A stretch of DNA of 64,000 nt from Druceiella hillmani (GCA_039881145.1 JAYKKI010000014.1:1407001-1471000), one strand, 5' to 3'; counted from the stretch's first letter, positions 22,919-34,239 are shown. Notes: generated from the letters alone by a model not told the origin. Made by a program: numbers and translations.

Positions 22919-23530
22919 GCCCCAAACCTTTATTTACTTTATTTACCTTTATTAAAACCGTGTCGTTCAGCGCGCGAAGCCATGATATTTTGGAAATTCT
23001 ACTTTACACCCAAGTTTCAAAGGTCTTCTCTCGACCTGTATACATATGGTTTTTATGAAAGTTCGCGACTCGGTACCGTGTAGTAAATTTTCAAATAAAA
23101 TTTCTAAAAGTTGGAAAAGTGTTGAAGAGAATTTCGAAATAATCGAAAATGATACATGCATAACAGAACATTTTCTGTTAAAAAATAACTTAATTGAAAT
23201 CAGTTTTCATTTCATTTAATGTACATTGGTACTTGTTGCCTTGACAGAAATTGCATGTTACATGTAATATTTATTTTATAGCCTTTTCATCACCAATATA
23301 TTAATTACTTTTGTTTCTCCGTTATTATATAATTATTATTTACCGAAACAAAATTATGTAACCCATATTAATTAATACCTAATTTTACTTTATTTAACAC
23401 AGAATAGACATGAAATTTTTGTAAGTAAACACACAAATAAATAGTTTATTTTCGACTAACTCATTTATAAGTTATCATTAGGGTAATTACTTAAATTATC
23501 TTGTTAATTTTGAGTGGACCCAACCGCTTC
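22919..23530. other. AT-rich spacer, nothing recognised
   Basis: This is unique AT-rich sequence. The minus frame at 22967-23161 has no recognisable domain. Confidence 0.35.
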
Positions 23531-23534
23531 ATAA

Positions 23535-23690
23535 ATACGTAATCCGCCCAGTCAGCTAGCGTTGACAGGCGCGTCCAGCTCTAACCGCCGTTGCGACAGC
23601 GCCGCCCGACCGCCGGCTGCAAACCGCAGCCCTATTGCGACAAACCGCTTTAAATTAATAGGGCGGGCGGCACGCAGCTTTCTGTTTCTA
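23535..23690. other. GC-rich island, candidate conserved non-coding DNA
   Basis: This compact GC-rich block includes TAACCGCCGTTGCGACAGCG, CCGCCCGACCGCCGGCTGCA and AATTAATAGGGCGGGCGGCA within very AT-rich flanks. It has CpG-rich content and homeodomain-type TTAATTA/ATTAATA words. No frame or splice structure supports coding. Confidence 0.35.
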
Positions 23691-24351
23691 CTCTACTGGA
23701 CTGCACGAAGGATATATAATTAAGCTGATCGCATGAGACGTCTTGACAGACACTTTGTGCAAACTATGTTGTGGTAGCAGTTCAATATGATTTATACAAT
23801 TAATGAATTTAATAATTTTTTTTAAATAAATTTTATCATTGACAATATAAAAATCACAAATTTTAGTTGTATGGTACAGAAATAGTACATACAAAAATTA
23901 AGCCAGTAGCTAATTCTGGTGGTAAGAATTATCTAAAAATTATTTAATGTATTTGTGTTTAGAAGAAGTGGACATCCTTAATAGTGTTTATAAATTATGA
24001 ATATAAAAATTTGGTTACTTAACAGTTCGGTAACTTGCCTAATTATTGCTATATTTTGCACATATATTCTGAAGGTTTTTTGAATGTAAGAAGACTCAAC
24101 CGTTTATAATCTAAAATATCGCTTTCAAATTAAGAATTTTAAAAAATAAGAATTTAATAGAAAAATAAATTTTTGAAAAGCGCAGAAAACCTTTTTTTGA
24201 TAAGTATATCTGCCCGTGAGTGTGGTCGTGTGTGTTTTTATGTTTCTATTATACTTGAATTTGACATGTTTTTAGATATTTGTAACGTCTACAAAGTTAC
24301 GATATAAAATATTTTAAAAACAATTTTAAGATTTCCTCCTCTGTTTGTAAA

Positions 24352-24383
24352 GGGTGGGGGGGGGTGGTGGGTGGGTGGGTTGT
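24352..24383 (+). other. G-quadruplex-forming G tract
   Basis: The stretch runs GGGT, a nine-G run, TGGT, then GGGTGGGTGGGT. It therefore has at least five G-runs of three or more separated by 1-4 bases, which satisfies the usual intramolecular G4 pattern on the plus strand. It is isolated in an otherwise AT-rich region. Confidence 0.8.
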
Positions 24384-26460
24384 GTTTTATTTTTTTTACT
24401 TTCGTACTCCATTACGTAGGATATCGTTAAAAAGGTCTTCCAGAATAATCGATAAAAGGATAAATATTAAATCGACAAAATATTAAGCATTAAATTGATT
24501 ATTTTTGTTAAAGTTACGTGCCTCCTGTCAGCCAAACCGCTATTTTTTAGTGAAAATTATTCACAGTAGTGGTATATGTAATAAAATTTAAAGGAAAATT
24601 ATCACAGCTAAGTAGGCCATACTAGTATATAAATAATAGTTGACCAATTTAAAATGTAGTTGGCTCTGCAAAAATTTTATAGAAATTCCTTACAAATAGC
24701 TTAAATCATCTGCAAAAATAATTTTGTATTTTAAAATATACGCTTTTTATGTCCGTGAAAAATATCAGGCAATATTTTTATATATTTGCAAGGTAAAAAA
24801 TAAAATTATGCTTAAATAGTTTCATATACGCTTAAATGTTTTCATATGCGCCTAAATGTGAACTGAAGCTTTCTAGTGCGAGTTATATTCGCACTCAAAA
24901 AGTGTTTAAATTTCGTTTTTGACAGTTTTTAAGAGTTTCTCAAGTTAAGGACAATGACAAAATTATGAGCTGAAGATGAACTCGATTCTAAACAATATTT
25001 CGATCGATTATTAGGAGTTAATTGATTATAATGTTGTCAATAACTATTAATTTCATTTATCATAATCTAGGACATTATTATAAAGTTTACGTGTAATTTA
25101 TATTTGCTAGTTTATAACAAAATTTGCACATATTTAATAAATTTTACTGAATTTCACAGCTAATATGCCAAGTTTTTCCAAATAATTTTGCGATATTTAA
25201 ATTAAACGCGGCACTTACTTTATTTACAGTTAAAAAACCGTTGGTTTAAGCGCACTGTATTCAAATAAATGCTGAAATACCTAAAATAGCAATTAGAAAT
25301 GCCAGCACAAAAGAACTTTGTTTTATGTCACAGTTTACATAAATCTCATTAAAGCTCGACCCGTGGAAATGTGCATTTGACGTTTCGGCCGTAGACTAGA
25401 GAGCGAATACTTTCTGTACTCCATAACAATGCAAAATTTTCAATTAACCCGGAATAAAACACATTTTAACGAGCTTTGAAGGGATATTCACTGGCTTCGT
25501 TCTGAGGCCTGTTTATGCTGTGTGGAAGCTTTCTGTGTTGTAATGTGGAAATAGTCCTTACTTCGTTCATATTTTGCTCTAATGAACAAATATCTCTTTA
25601 ATATATTGGACGAATCATTGAATAATTGCGTGCAAATAAAATATTGTCGATCTTTTTTATTACGGCAATAAAACAACCTTACAAATTTTTTAATAGTTTA
25701 ATTAAATTATAGTTAAAAAAAGTTTTATATAAACAGTTTTATTATACGATTAATGAAAAGCTCGAAAATAATTAGGCGCTAACAATCTGGGGCTTTGATC
25801 AGACTAAAACTTTCGTTTGTTGGATAAAGGAAATCATATCGTGTCTCCCTAATATTATAGGTAAATCGTTGGTTATAAGAAGAATACACAAGTCATATAA
25901 TGGCATTATAAAATATAACAGGATAACTTCCAAGCTTCAGCAAATGTAAAGTTTTTTACAAAATGGATCCCACAATTTTATTTTTTCCAGATTTAAGCAC
26001 TCTAACCCATAATTTTCGAGCTTTATTATATCATCAATTTTATATAAAAATACGATAAAAATGCTTACCTTAATTTTATTCTTAACTTTTCTTTGCTGTG
26101 TGGTTTTATTACATTCATTCAACAACTGGCCATTTCGTGTTGCTTATTTTACCAATTTCAAAACAGTAGATCGCTAAGTCTCCAAGTTTAGGCAGGCCAT
26201 ATCACTGCAGCAAACCTGGACATTGTAATGTAGGATTCGACGACGGAGTCCCTGCTTGAGACACACAGTTTTAATTAAATGCTGAAGTCACACGATTTAG
26301 GCAGATACTCCCACCGCAGCATCGGCACTGAAGATTTGGAGCCTAGAAGTCAAGGACATTGTCTCTGCGTAAGACTGAAAATAATAATTTAAAAAAAGCT
26401 GATCCTCACATCTCATCTACAGTATCAGAATTTAAGGATGGAAAGTTGAATTTTTCATAC
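24384..26460. other. AT-rich non-coding stretch
   Basis: Short frames at 25488-25676 and 25937-26125 (both minus) are not recognisable. A moderately GC-richer patch lies at 26160-26370, without a coding frame or known repeat signature. Confidence 0.4.
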
Positions 26461-26502
26461 TAGTCTACATTTTATTTCATATAGTTTATAAAATGTAGAC
26501 TA
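26461..26502. repeat. Inverted repeat/hairpin, 15 bp perfect arms
   Basis: TAGTCTACATTTTAT (26461-26475) is exactly complementary to 26488-26502 around a 12-base loop. Closely spaced ATATCGAT words follow. Confidence 0.75.
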
Positions 26503-27670
26503 TTTTAGAAGAAATATCGATGTAGTACGAAAATATCGATGTGTATCGATATAGTACTAGAATGATAAGATAAAGAGAAAATTACTGTACTAAATAATCA
26601 CAGTGCAATATACTTTATTCTCAATTGGTAATATGTGATAAACAAATTACTCTCTGTCCAGTTCTTTTTATGATCAAAGATTTATGATTTTCGGATGTCA
26701 TAAAGTCTCGTTTTATTTAAATATAATATAATAAAAAATTTATACTAACTTAACTCTAATACTCAATTAGGTGAATATTTTCAAACACATTATCATTATA
26801 GCAATTTACTGATACGATAAAACCCAAAACCGGCCCCATAACCGAAACCCCGAAGGACTATTAACAAAACTTAAAGCTTTCCTTCCATTCATCACTTGAG
26901 AACATTCTGTTCGAAACAAACACAAGGCCAGTGTTTTACGCGAGACAATGCGATGAAAACTTAAGAAGATTATAATATTTAATTACTTTATACCGCAAAA
27001 GTGCGCTTGTTAGCCTAATGAAACGGGCTGCGATGCCATCTTTTCGTTTATGAGACGCTGTGCATATTCGCCGGATTCGATTCGTCGAACCGTTTTAAGC
27101 GTTTTAAATCGTGTTAAGATAATTGAGAACATAAAAATTATAAATTTATATAGCCATAAAAATTATAAATTTTGATAAGCATTACGTTAATAGGTAAATT
27201 ATAATTACGTTCGTAAATTTCGCCATTTATGGAATAGAAATAAATACAGAAATTGAAGACCTTGTGGAAAGCAAGCTTCGTGTTGTAAGATTATAGTAAT
27301 ATAGTCTTTGTTGTCAATCCAGCCTATAATTTGCCGATCTAGGAATTATTAAAAAATTATGTTTGCGTTGTGTATTAACATGCAATCGTGCTTGGATTTG
27401 GGAATCTTATATTCGCGGTATGAGCTAATTCTTCCTGAAATAAAATTTACAGAATTTACAATAAAAGCTATGTGACCAAGTAGTAATCTAATGAATATCT
27501 TGAAAGATGAATGTTCAATCCATCCAAACTTTCGTATTATAATATTAGTATTATAATATTAGAATTAATTTTTTAAATTAGTTAATTGATGAACACATTA
27601 TATTCTCATTTTGAGTACTTTAGCTATGATTTTTCAGATACCAATATTTTTTTAATAATACTATTTAATT
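26503..27670. other. AT-rich stretch with a GC-richer patch at 27000-27110
   Basis: The patch holds GCGCTTGTTAGCCTAATGAA and CGCCGGATTCGATTCGTCGA and may be conserved non-coding DNA. The rest is AT-rich, including a direct duplication of TATTATAATATTAG at about 27535-27563. Confidence 0.35.
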
Positions 27671-28657
27671 TCAGTATGCACCATTATTATCTACTGTTTG
27701 TCGCCATTTAGTTGCCAGAAACGATATGATTTTCTTGCAAAATTCCGGTGACTTTGATTCAAAAAACTGTGGGAGGTCGTTTTGGAGATCTTTAATGTTG
27801 AATTTTTTTTCATGTGAATGGTTATTTAGAGCTATGAATAAGTGATAATCAGAGGGCGTAATGTCTGGCGAATATAGTGGATAAGTGAGCAGAACCTAGC
27901 CGAGCTCATCTAATTTATCACGAGTACGTTTTGCAACATGTGGTCTAGTATTATCAGGTAGAAAATAAATTCGATCCTGTTCACTACCCAATTTGTTAGC
28001 TAATAGGTCAAATTGTTGACAGTAAATATTTGCATTAATTGTAGAACCCTGTGGAAGCAACTCCCAATGAATAATGCCCTCGACATTCCACCAATAGCTT
28101 AGCATCACCTTTCGGGCACTTATGCCAGGTTTGGATACTGAAACTCCTGTTTCTCCAACACCCAGCCGACACATTTGCGTGTATGGTTATTGTATGTAAT
28201 CCAGTTCTCATCGCCAGTTACTGAAAGATTCAGCCATTCGAAGTTACGTTTAAATGTCAATAACTGTCGACTAGTATCAACTCTGCACCGAAGGTGATAT
28301 GATAACAACTCGTGGGTATCAACACACTGTATTTTGAACCTTTTCCCAATGACGGCAGTGTAGCCAATATCTGCCAATATCTGCCAAGTATCTGCCAATT
28401 GACGTTTCGTCAGCCGAGGATCCTCCTCAGTGAGGTGTCGTAGTCGCTGAACGTCCTATTCAACAGGACGTTCGGTATCGGGTTCGTCCTCAAGATCTTA
28501 GTCCTCTTTCCTGAACTTTCTGAACCAATTTTTTTCAGTTTAGTAAGTCACCGTGTTCTCGCCCATTGCATGAAATGTATTATTTGAAGCAGTCTTTGCA
28601 TCGTGACCCAGACGAAATCGTAAACTAATAGAATCCGTATTTGATATCGATTTACAT
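27671..28657 (-). pseudogene. Mariner-family transposase pseudogene
   Basis: This is a decayed Tc1/mariner DD34D transposase, an enzyme that cuts and pastes its own element at TA dinucleotides. From the N-terminus (minus strand) one can see an ATG at 28657, a helix-turn-helix region (blocks like LGHDAKTASNN, then NWFRKFRKED) broken by stops and frame changes, a LTKRQLADTWQILADIG helix, and the first catalytic D in LSVTGDENWITYNN (codon 28210-28212). After a frameshift come the WWNVEGIIHWELLPQG block, the second D in DNTRPH (27953-27955), and the third D in SPDITPSDYHLF (27848-27850). The second and third D are exactly 35 codons apart, the canonical D34D spacing. A TAG at 27896-27898 replaces the usual W after DELG. 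The span of ~328 codons is near the family's ~345. It is non-functional. Confidence 0.93.
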
Positions 28658-28793
28658 CCATTATTTTTATGTAATTCACTTAAAGCTTCAGCGCTGACTA
28701 TTGTCAACTGTCTACATTTTAGTCTAATTATTACCCTGCAGTAAAACCTTTTAGAAGTTTGGAGAATCTTTCTAGCAAAGTCCAGAAGTCTAT

Positions 28794-28812
28794 AAACTTA
28801 CTAGCCAACCTA

Positions 28813-28813
<1 letters not shown>
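28794..28813 (-). mobile_element. Mariner 5' terminal inverted repeat next to (TA)n
   Basis: Read on the minus strand, the terminus is TTAGGTTGGCTAGTAAGTTT, matching the well-known mariner terminal sequence. It ends at 28813 and is immediately followed by TA dinucleotides, as expected for a TA target. It lies ~155 bases upstream of the transposase ATG, a typical 5' UTR length. No convincing 3' terminal repeat is visible near 27.5-27.65 kb, so that end appears eroded or lost. Confidence 0.85.
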
Positions 28814-28851
<38 letters not shown>

Positions 28852-28869
28852 TATATACATATGTGTGTG

Positions 28870-28917
<48 letters not shown>

Positions 28918-28918
28918 A
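28812..28918. repeat. (TA)n microsatellite with interruptions
   Basis: Two long TA tracts are joined by a short TACATATGTGTGTGTAAA interruption. The tract starts exactly at the mariner terminus. Confidence 0.95.
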
Positions 28919-29499
28919 TCACATTATGTTCTGATTTTACATACTTTATTTATAATTTTGTAACGACGAATATTTTTTGAATAAATACGAAGGAGTGTAA
29001 CCTGATCAAAAGAATCTTCTGGAATCCGTATTTAAATTCTGTGTTAAAACCGGAAAAACAACATTGCATTATAAGTATATCTACTCTCTGACTATATTTA
29101 CTAGTGCAATCACATCATATTCTCGATTTAAATATTTTGGTTAATAGTTTTGAAAATAAACCTTTTGTTTAGTTAAATACTAGGAAAAACCAGGTGGTTA
29201 TTTCAATTCTGAAATTTATTAGGGCTTTAAATTTTTCACGGATAGGTAAATTCTGTGCTAAAATTGAAAAGTAATAACGCGAAAATAGAAAATCATAAAT
29301 ACAACGAAATCCCTTTCTGTATCCAGATGTCAATGTAAGATATTGATTTATGTTTTATGAACATGTTACTAAAGAGCTTTTGCCTGCGGTTTTAGTAGCG
29401 TAGAATTTTTTAAACCCGCCGGCGTTTTTCTCCGCTAATAATTTTTGCTTCTCAAAATTAACTTTGACTACGATAACAGTAACATGTATTAGAACACTA
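28919..29499. other. AT-rich spacer, nothing recognised
   Basis: This is unique AT-rich sequence without open frames or recognised elements. A short CCCGCCGGCG patch occurs near 29416. Confidence 0.4.
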
Positions 29500-29602
29500 A
29501 AGATGTTGTAATACAACGAAACCTAGGTCGTGGTAAAGAACTTAAAGAAAGTAAAAATAATACTACATCACGTAATTTCATTTAAATGTGAATAAATTAT
29601 TT
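29500..29602 (-). mobile_element. Palindromic MITE family, copy 2 (right half only)
   Basis: The right arm is present: AGATGTTGTAATACAACGAA, ACCTAGGTCGTGGTAAAGAA, AAAGAAAGTAAAAATAATAC, CACGTAATTTCATTTAA and TGTGAATAA. The left arm and loop are absent. Confidence 0.8.
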
Positions 29603-30181
29603 AGATATTAAATGAGCTCATTCGTGTAAATTATATCACGAAAGGAGAAATCGGCAAGTTAATTAATTTTGAAGTTATATTTTGATCAATATCGGTCATC
29701 ATATCGATATCCATTTTTTCAAAATATCGAGCTTTTGAATAGTTGTTGTTGAGCTTTAGAATAATAATTTGTTAGCAAATCTATTACAGTAGGTAGGCCA
29801 CTAACAAACCCACTATCTTAGCTCACCAGTGTTAGCTAATCTAATCTATCAGAATATTTCCAATCGTATTTTTTATTGTAGTATGAAAGTAGTACTGTCA
29901 GATAATGCGAACATAATCTGGCATCCGTTTAAATAGTTTTTTTCAAAACAAAAAAAAGGTACCTAAGGCCTTTTATCCATCCGCCTTGTATATTTTTCTC
30001 AGAAATTGTGTCATGGAAAAAATTATAATTAGGCATAGTGCTATACCGTGTTAACCAGCATATATTTCTGTAGTCACCACTCAAAAATAATAATATATCA
30101 ATTTTAGATGAGGCGAATGGTGTAAACGTTGTTTTTAATTTATGATATTCTGAAGTCTGTCGAAGATCTGCCAGGCAATTA

Positions 30182-30184
<3 letters not shown>

Positions 30185-30234
<50 letters not shown>
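30185..30234. repeat. (TA)n microsatellite
   Basis: This is an almost pure AT dinucleotide run of about 48 bases. The 132-codon minus frame at 29929-30327 passes through it (its IYIYIY segment) and is not a gene. Confidence 0.95.
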
Positions 30235-30342
30235 ATGAAATGTAAATAGTATAAAAGAAATACTGCCTAATCTCAAATGTTGATATATGTCTAACGGTAT
30301 ATGGAATTCTCGTAAAGTGGTTTCCACTCGTATTTAACAAGT

Positions 30343-30528
30343 TTACTCCAAATTTAACGTAGGCGGTCGGCTTGGATGAGGATTATTGGGGGGATCAAAC
30401 TTTACTTTGTCGGATCTTTGGAACCAACACTTGACTGTGTCATAGAAGAGTGCATATTCATGCATCGTTGTATATACGCAATATATAACTTCGTTTGATT
30501 TTAGTCTTAAAGAAAATTCATAAACCAA
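30343..30528 (-). pseudogene. Possible mariner-type helix-turn-helix fragment
   Basis: The 61-residue frame contains YALFYDTVKCWFQRSDKV followed by a proline-rich tail ending SRPPTLNLE. This recalls the linker region of mariner transposases, where a 'Y-x-T-V-x-x-W-F-x-x-F' helix is followed by 'P-R-S-G-R-P-x-T'. No catalytic part follows. The similarity is short and partly low-complexity. Confidence 0.25.
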
Positions 30529-30770
30529 GGGCCTATTATTGAAATTTTCATAGTTACTTCTTCATTCGCCGAAACAGCCGATAACTAAACAAAAGATCTA
30601 ACACCGCATTCTTTATAAATCTGCCAGATATATTTGAGAACTTTCCACAAATTTTCAGAAATCGACCGAAAAATGGTGGTTTTCTTTATGTTATACATAC
30701 GAGTGATTTTATGTTATACATATAAATGTATTTATATAATATATTCTCTCAATTTATATTTTTGTTTGTT

Positions 30771-30796
30771 TACATATATATATTTATATATATATA

Positions 30797-30854
<58 letters not shown>

Positions 30855-30902
30855 TATGTGTGTGTGTGTATTTATATGTATATTCATTTATATACACATA
30901 TG
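30771..30902. repeat. (TA)n/(TG)n compound microsatellite
   Basis: Long TA tracts contain GTGT interruptions and end in a TGTGTGTGTGTATTTATATG stretch. Frames on both strands (30634-30978 +, 30784-31005 -) are translations of this tract plus its flank. Confidence 0.95.
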
Positions 30903-30919
30903 TAGTCGTAAATCTATAA

Positions 30920-31000
30920 ATTTCCGAAGACGGCACCCACGCAACGCGTCGCCCGCCCACGGGCGAGCTTGTGACTGACTTGAGGGGTGAGCGGCATATA
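30920..31000. other. Small GC-rich patch with a short inverted repeat
   Basis: The GC-rich block contains CACGCAACGCGTCGCCCGCC with a GCCCG-CCCA-CGGGC stem-loop and lies right after the microsatellite. It could be a fragment of a conserved element or of a transposon. No frame is supported. Confidence 0.25.
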
Positions 31001-31004
31001 TTCA

Positions 31005-31900
31005 TGGGCGTATGTAATATCGTTTATGGCTAAGTGCTTTACGTTTACTTTATAGTTTACATCCATCATGAGTGAACGTTAAAACTTAGAGTGAGAATGT
31101 GAAGTTTGATTAATCAGTGGGATTTTACAGATCAAGTTATTTAAACTTACATAATTGTTTATCAACTAGAATAAACGTCGTAAATAGTTATGAAGGTCAA
31201 AAATTATTCAGAATAAATATAGTACTGACTCGTTGAAACAGTCTGTAATATAGAAATATTTGGAGAGCAAATAACACAACTAATCGATTTGTGAAATATC
31301 CTTTATGTATGAAATATCCAATATAAATAATTGCGTGGCTAATATTGTTCCTCCTTTTTTGCTTCTTATGTCGATGGAATATTAAAGTATTGCTATTATA
31401 AGTGTATGTTGGTATTAAAGGTGTTGATATTGTGTACTATTGATTTTATATTATAAGTATCTAATAAGGGTCAGATCAAAACACGGTACAGGTCGAGAAT
31501 TTAAATAGTATTGAATTTTTATACAGCCGTTAGAATTGGGAGTGTTAAATTGCCATTATGAAAAATTAAATTTGTGTTGTATCTCATAAATGTTAGTAGT
31601 GTTTACAAAAAATATATCTACGGTTTTTGTTTAAAACATTTGTTATGCAATTGATATTTTTTAAGTTACGGCGTATTAAAATTTGCAAAAGTAATTAATG
31701 CAAGTAACTTTAAAATATGATCGATGATAAACGCTTAAGAAACTGTATTTTTAAAAATCTTAATTATTGAAAAAAAATACAAAACTCAAAAATAATTAAT
31801 TTATCTGCAAAAAGGGATTTATGTTTTTATTGTAAACATAACCATTTATGACATGTATCATACAAGTTACGTGTTTCCAAATGGCAGAGTTAGTAAGTCT
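31005..31900. other. AT-rich stretch, nothing recognised
   Basis: This is AT-rich unique sequence without arrays, domains or known repeats. Confidence 0.4.
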
Positions 31901-31904
31901 ATTT

Positions 31905-32000
31905 TATTATCTTATCATGTATTATTATCTTATTATCTTATCATTTCTTGTTTATTATCTTTTTTATTATCTTATTATCTTATCATTTCTTGTTTATTCT
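31905..32000. repeat. Tandem repeat of TTATC-rich ~42 bp unit
   Basis: TTATTATCTTATCATTTCTT followed by GTTTATT occurs twice, 42 bases apart, within a run of shorter TATTATCTTA repeats. The frames at 31853-32038 and 31948-32136 are translations of this tract. Confidence 0.75.
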
Positions 32001-32242
32001 GTCATTTCCTGAAAATGTATTTATGCAACAAACAATAATTAAAAAACTAACAGACTGTTTACGTGTTTGTCATCTACTAAAACAATTATGCTATTTTTGT
32101 TCAGCTTTTAAAGAACCTAGCTTATTTATAAGATAGCGATTTGACTGTATAAATATATTATTACGGTCATACTCATTGATGAATATCAGTAAGCGTGAAC
32201 GTTTTTACTGCCTTTCCAAAAATTTAAAAATCTAACGTTAAG

Positions 32243-32325
32243 TTGTTAATACAAATACAAAAAACATATAATTTTATTACAAATAATATTAATTGTTAAT
32301 ACAAATAATATATAATTTTATTTAC
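32243..32325. repeat. Short direct duplication, ~50 bp unit
   Basis: TTGTTAATACAAATA is followed by ATATAATTTTATT in two units beginning at 32243 and 32293. Confidence 0.6.
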
Positions 32326-32669
32326 GTTAAAAATATGAAACCAAATAAGGGCAATTTTTATTTTCATGGTAGTTTTTTTATATTCTATTTCTATTTTTTA
32401 TTCCGCATCGTCTCTATGAATTGATTGCCAAAGATTTATTATGTTATTAGCTTTGCCCCTAACTTCAATCGTGTATATGTTTTATTAATGTGTCGGAGTT
32501 TTTTCGATATGTTTGCAATACAAAATTATCCTTGAAGGTAACAAAAGTGACTTTTATTTTTGCTTGCATTTGAAACGGAACTTTTATTGTAATCTTGATA
32601 ATTTTTATTGATCGATTCCTAAGCCCATGCACTCATTTATTATTGCGTGAAGTCTGATAATTAAATGTA

Positions 32670-32880
32670 ATATTAACCCTAAGAATATTCAAAAATCTTT
32701 TCCAAAATTTTTTCAAATTATTCGCCAACATTATTTGAAAATATCTCCTATGAATATTGGAAAATCTTTCGTAATGAGAGTCAAAGAAATTCCCTAAGAA
32801 TATTCGAGAATATTCTCTAAAATATTAGAAAATGTTCCCTAGGAAGGTTCCAAAATGTTCCGTAAGAATATTCAATGAAA
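32670..32880. repeat. Degenerate repeat of CCTAAGAATATTC-like units, rich in GAA/TTC
   Basis: Diverged units of roughly 25-35 bases share the words CCTAAGAATATTC, CCTATGAATATTGG and CCTAGGAAGGTTCC. The order is too degraded for a fixed period. The unit core GAANNTTC is the same as the heat-shock element half-site pair. Confidence 0.5.
32797..32816. promoter_or_regulatory. Four-unit heat-shock-element-like sequence
   Basis: The bases read AGAATATTCGAGAATATTCT, which is four alternating nGAAn/nTTCn pentamers in perfect register (GAA at 32798 and 32808, TTC at 32803 and 32813). This matches the classical HSF binding arrangement. No gene start is recognised nearby, and it sits in a degenerate GAATATTC repeat, so chance within that repeat is possible. 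Confidence 0.4.
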
Positions 32881-33179
32881 ATTATGCTGAATATCTGAAC
32901 CTCAAACATTATCCCATTAGTAAAATCAATTCTGTAGTAATTGCGTAGTGCTCTAGCAAAAAGAAAATGTACCAATTCAAAAAAGACAAGTCTAATGTAA
33001 AGCCAGATAAAACTCATTAAAATGAAGCAATGGGTGAATTACACTAATTAAATGACAGCATAGTTACTTAACACTAAATCAAACAACTGAGTATTATGCC
33101 ATAAGCATATTTGCATTATTTAGCACCAAGAATAGCAGACTTATAGAATATATAACATCAAAGGAATAATCGTTAGAAT

Positions 33180-33380
33180 CTGAGCTGTCAAATAATGTAA
33201 CTATAGCAACGGGCATCAAATGTCAGCTTCCTCTACTGCGTGTGCGCGGTGTGCCAGTGACTTTCTGTTATACGAAAAAAAATTTCTTTGTCCAGATCTT
33301 CTAAACTAGTCTACCGATTTTGATAAAAAGAGTCAGTACCATCTATGGGTAAATATGAATAGCCCAATTTGAATGCAACT
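33180..33380. other. Possible worn dispersed repeat
   Basis: A phrase like CTACCGATTTTGATAAAAAG after CAGATCTTCTAAACTAGT resembles wording common in insect dispersed repeats. A GC-richer flank contains GCGTGTGCGCGGTGTGCC. It is too short to classify. Confidence 0.2.
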
Positions 33381-34081
33381 AGGTTTTTTTTCATTTTATA
33401 AACGTTATTTTCAATTTTTTAACGGATTTACGAGTTTAGCAATTTATATTTTTGAAAACTATCCAATAGAAAAGTCCACAATCAAATGAATGTTTCCTTC
33501 AGATTTAACAAATCTTTGAAATCGCATATAAATACTTATAAACGTGCATATGTATCCAGGTTCCGATATAGTTCGTAATTATCCATTAACATATCCTTTT
33601 AAAATCTACTTCCTCCCTTACTTTCACTGATATTTTCATGGATAACACAATACTTTCATCATTTTGATGAAAGTACAAAGTTTCTTTGGGTTGATATTCG
33701 AATTATATCAAAACATAAAATCGTTCAGAAAGTTGGTATATAAACTCGATATTCTGAATAAGTTTAAATTATGGTATAGTTTTAACATATTTGTGGAAAT
33801 TAAAGTTCGACCCGATGTGCATTATTTTGAATTTAATTTTAAAATATAATTTAAATTACAGCATTATTACAAATTCATTTTAACCTTTATGATTCCCTTC
33901 TAATTTCCAATTCTGAAGTTTCACCTAATATAATCGTTTCTTATTTTATTTATCCTCGTGACTCATTATACCCAACACAGCATTTTAATTTCTTCATTGT
34001 GTAGTTTTTGCTGTAACATTTTACACGAACGAAGAATGGGAGTTTGGAATATTGCATGTTTGGGAGAATATTAAGGAAAAC

Positions 34082-34239
34082 ATATTGAATATATTTGGCG
34101 TTAATTTTGTAGAAATTTATTATTCACAATTAAATAAAACTACGTGATGTAGTATTATTTCTACTTTCTTTAAGTTCTTTACCACGACCTAGGTTTCGTT
34201 GTATTACAACATCTTCAGGTAGGATATTAGCAAAGAATG
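34082..34239 (+). mobile_element. Palindromic MITE family, copy 3 (left arm, outer end and loop)
   Basis: This copy starts with the outer terminus ATATTGAATATATTTGGCG, then TTAATTTTGTAGAAAT, and runs through the whole left arm to CAACATCTTCAGGTAGGATA and TTAGCAAAG of the loop. The right arm is missing. It defines the family's outer end together with copy 4. Confidence 0.85.

Noticed and set aside
27578..27595. TTAGTTAATTGATGAAC as the 3' terminal repeat of the mariner
   Set aside because: Only about half of the positions match the 5' terminus, and no TA target follows.
29929..30327. 132-codon minus-strand frame, the longest in the window
   Set aside because: Its middle is the translated (TA)n microsatellite (IYIYIY), and the flanks show no domain.
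30634..31005. Overlapping plus and minus frames of 114 and 73 codons
   Set aside because: Both are translations of the (TA)n/(TG)n tract plus its flank.
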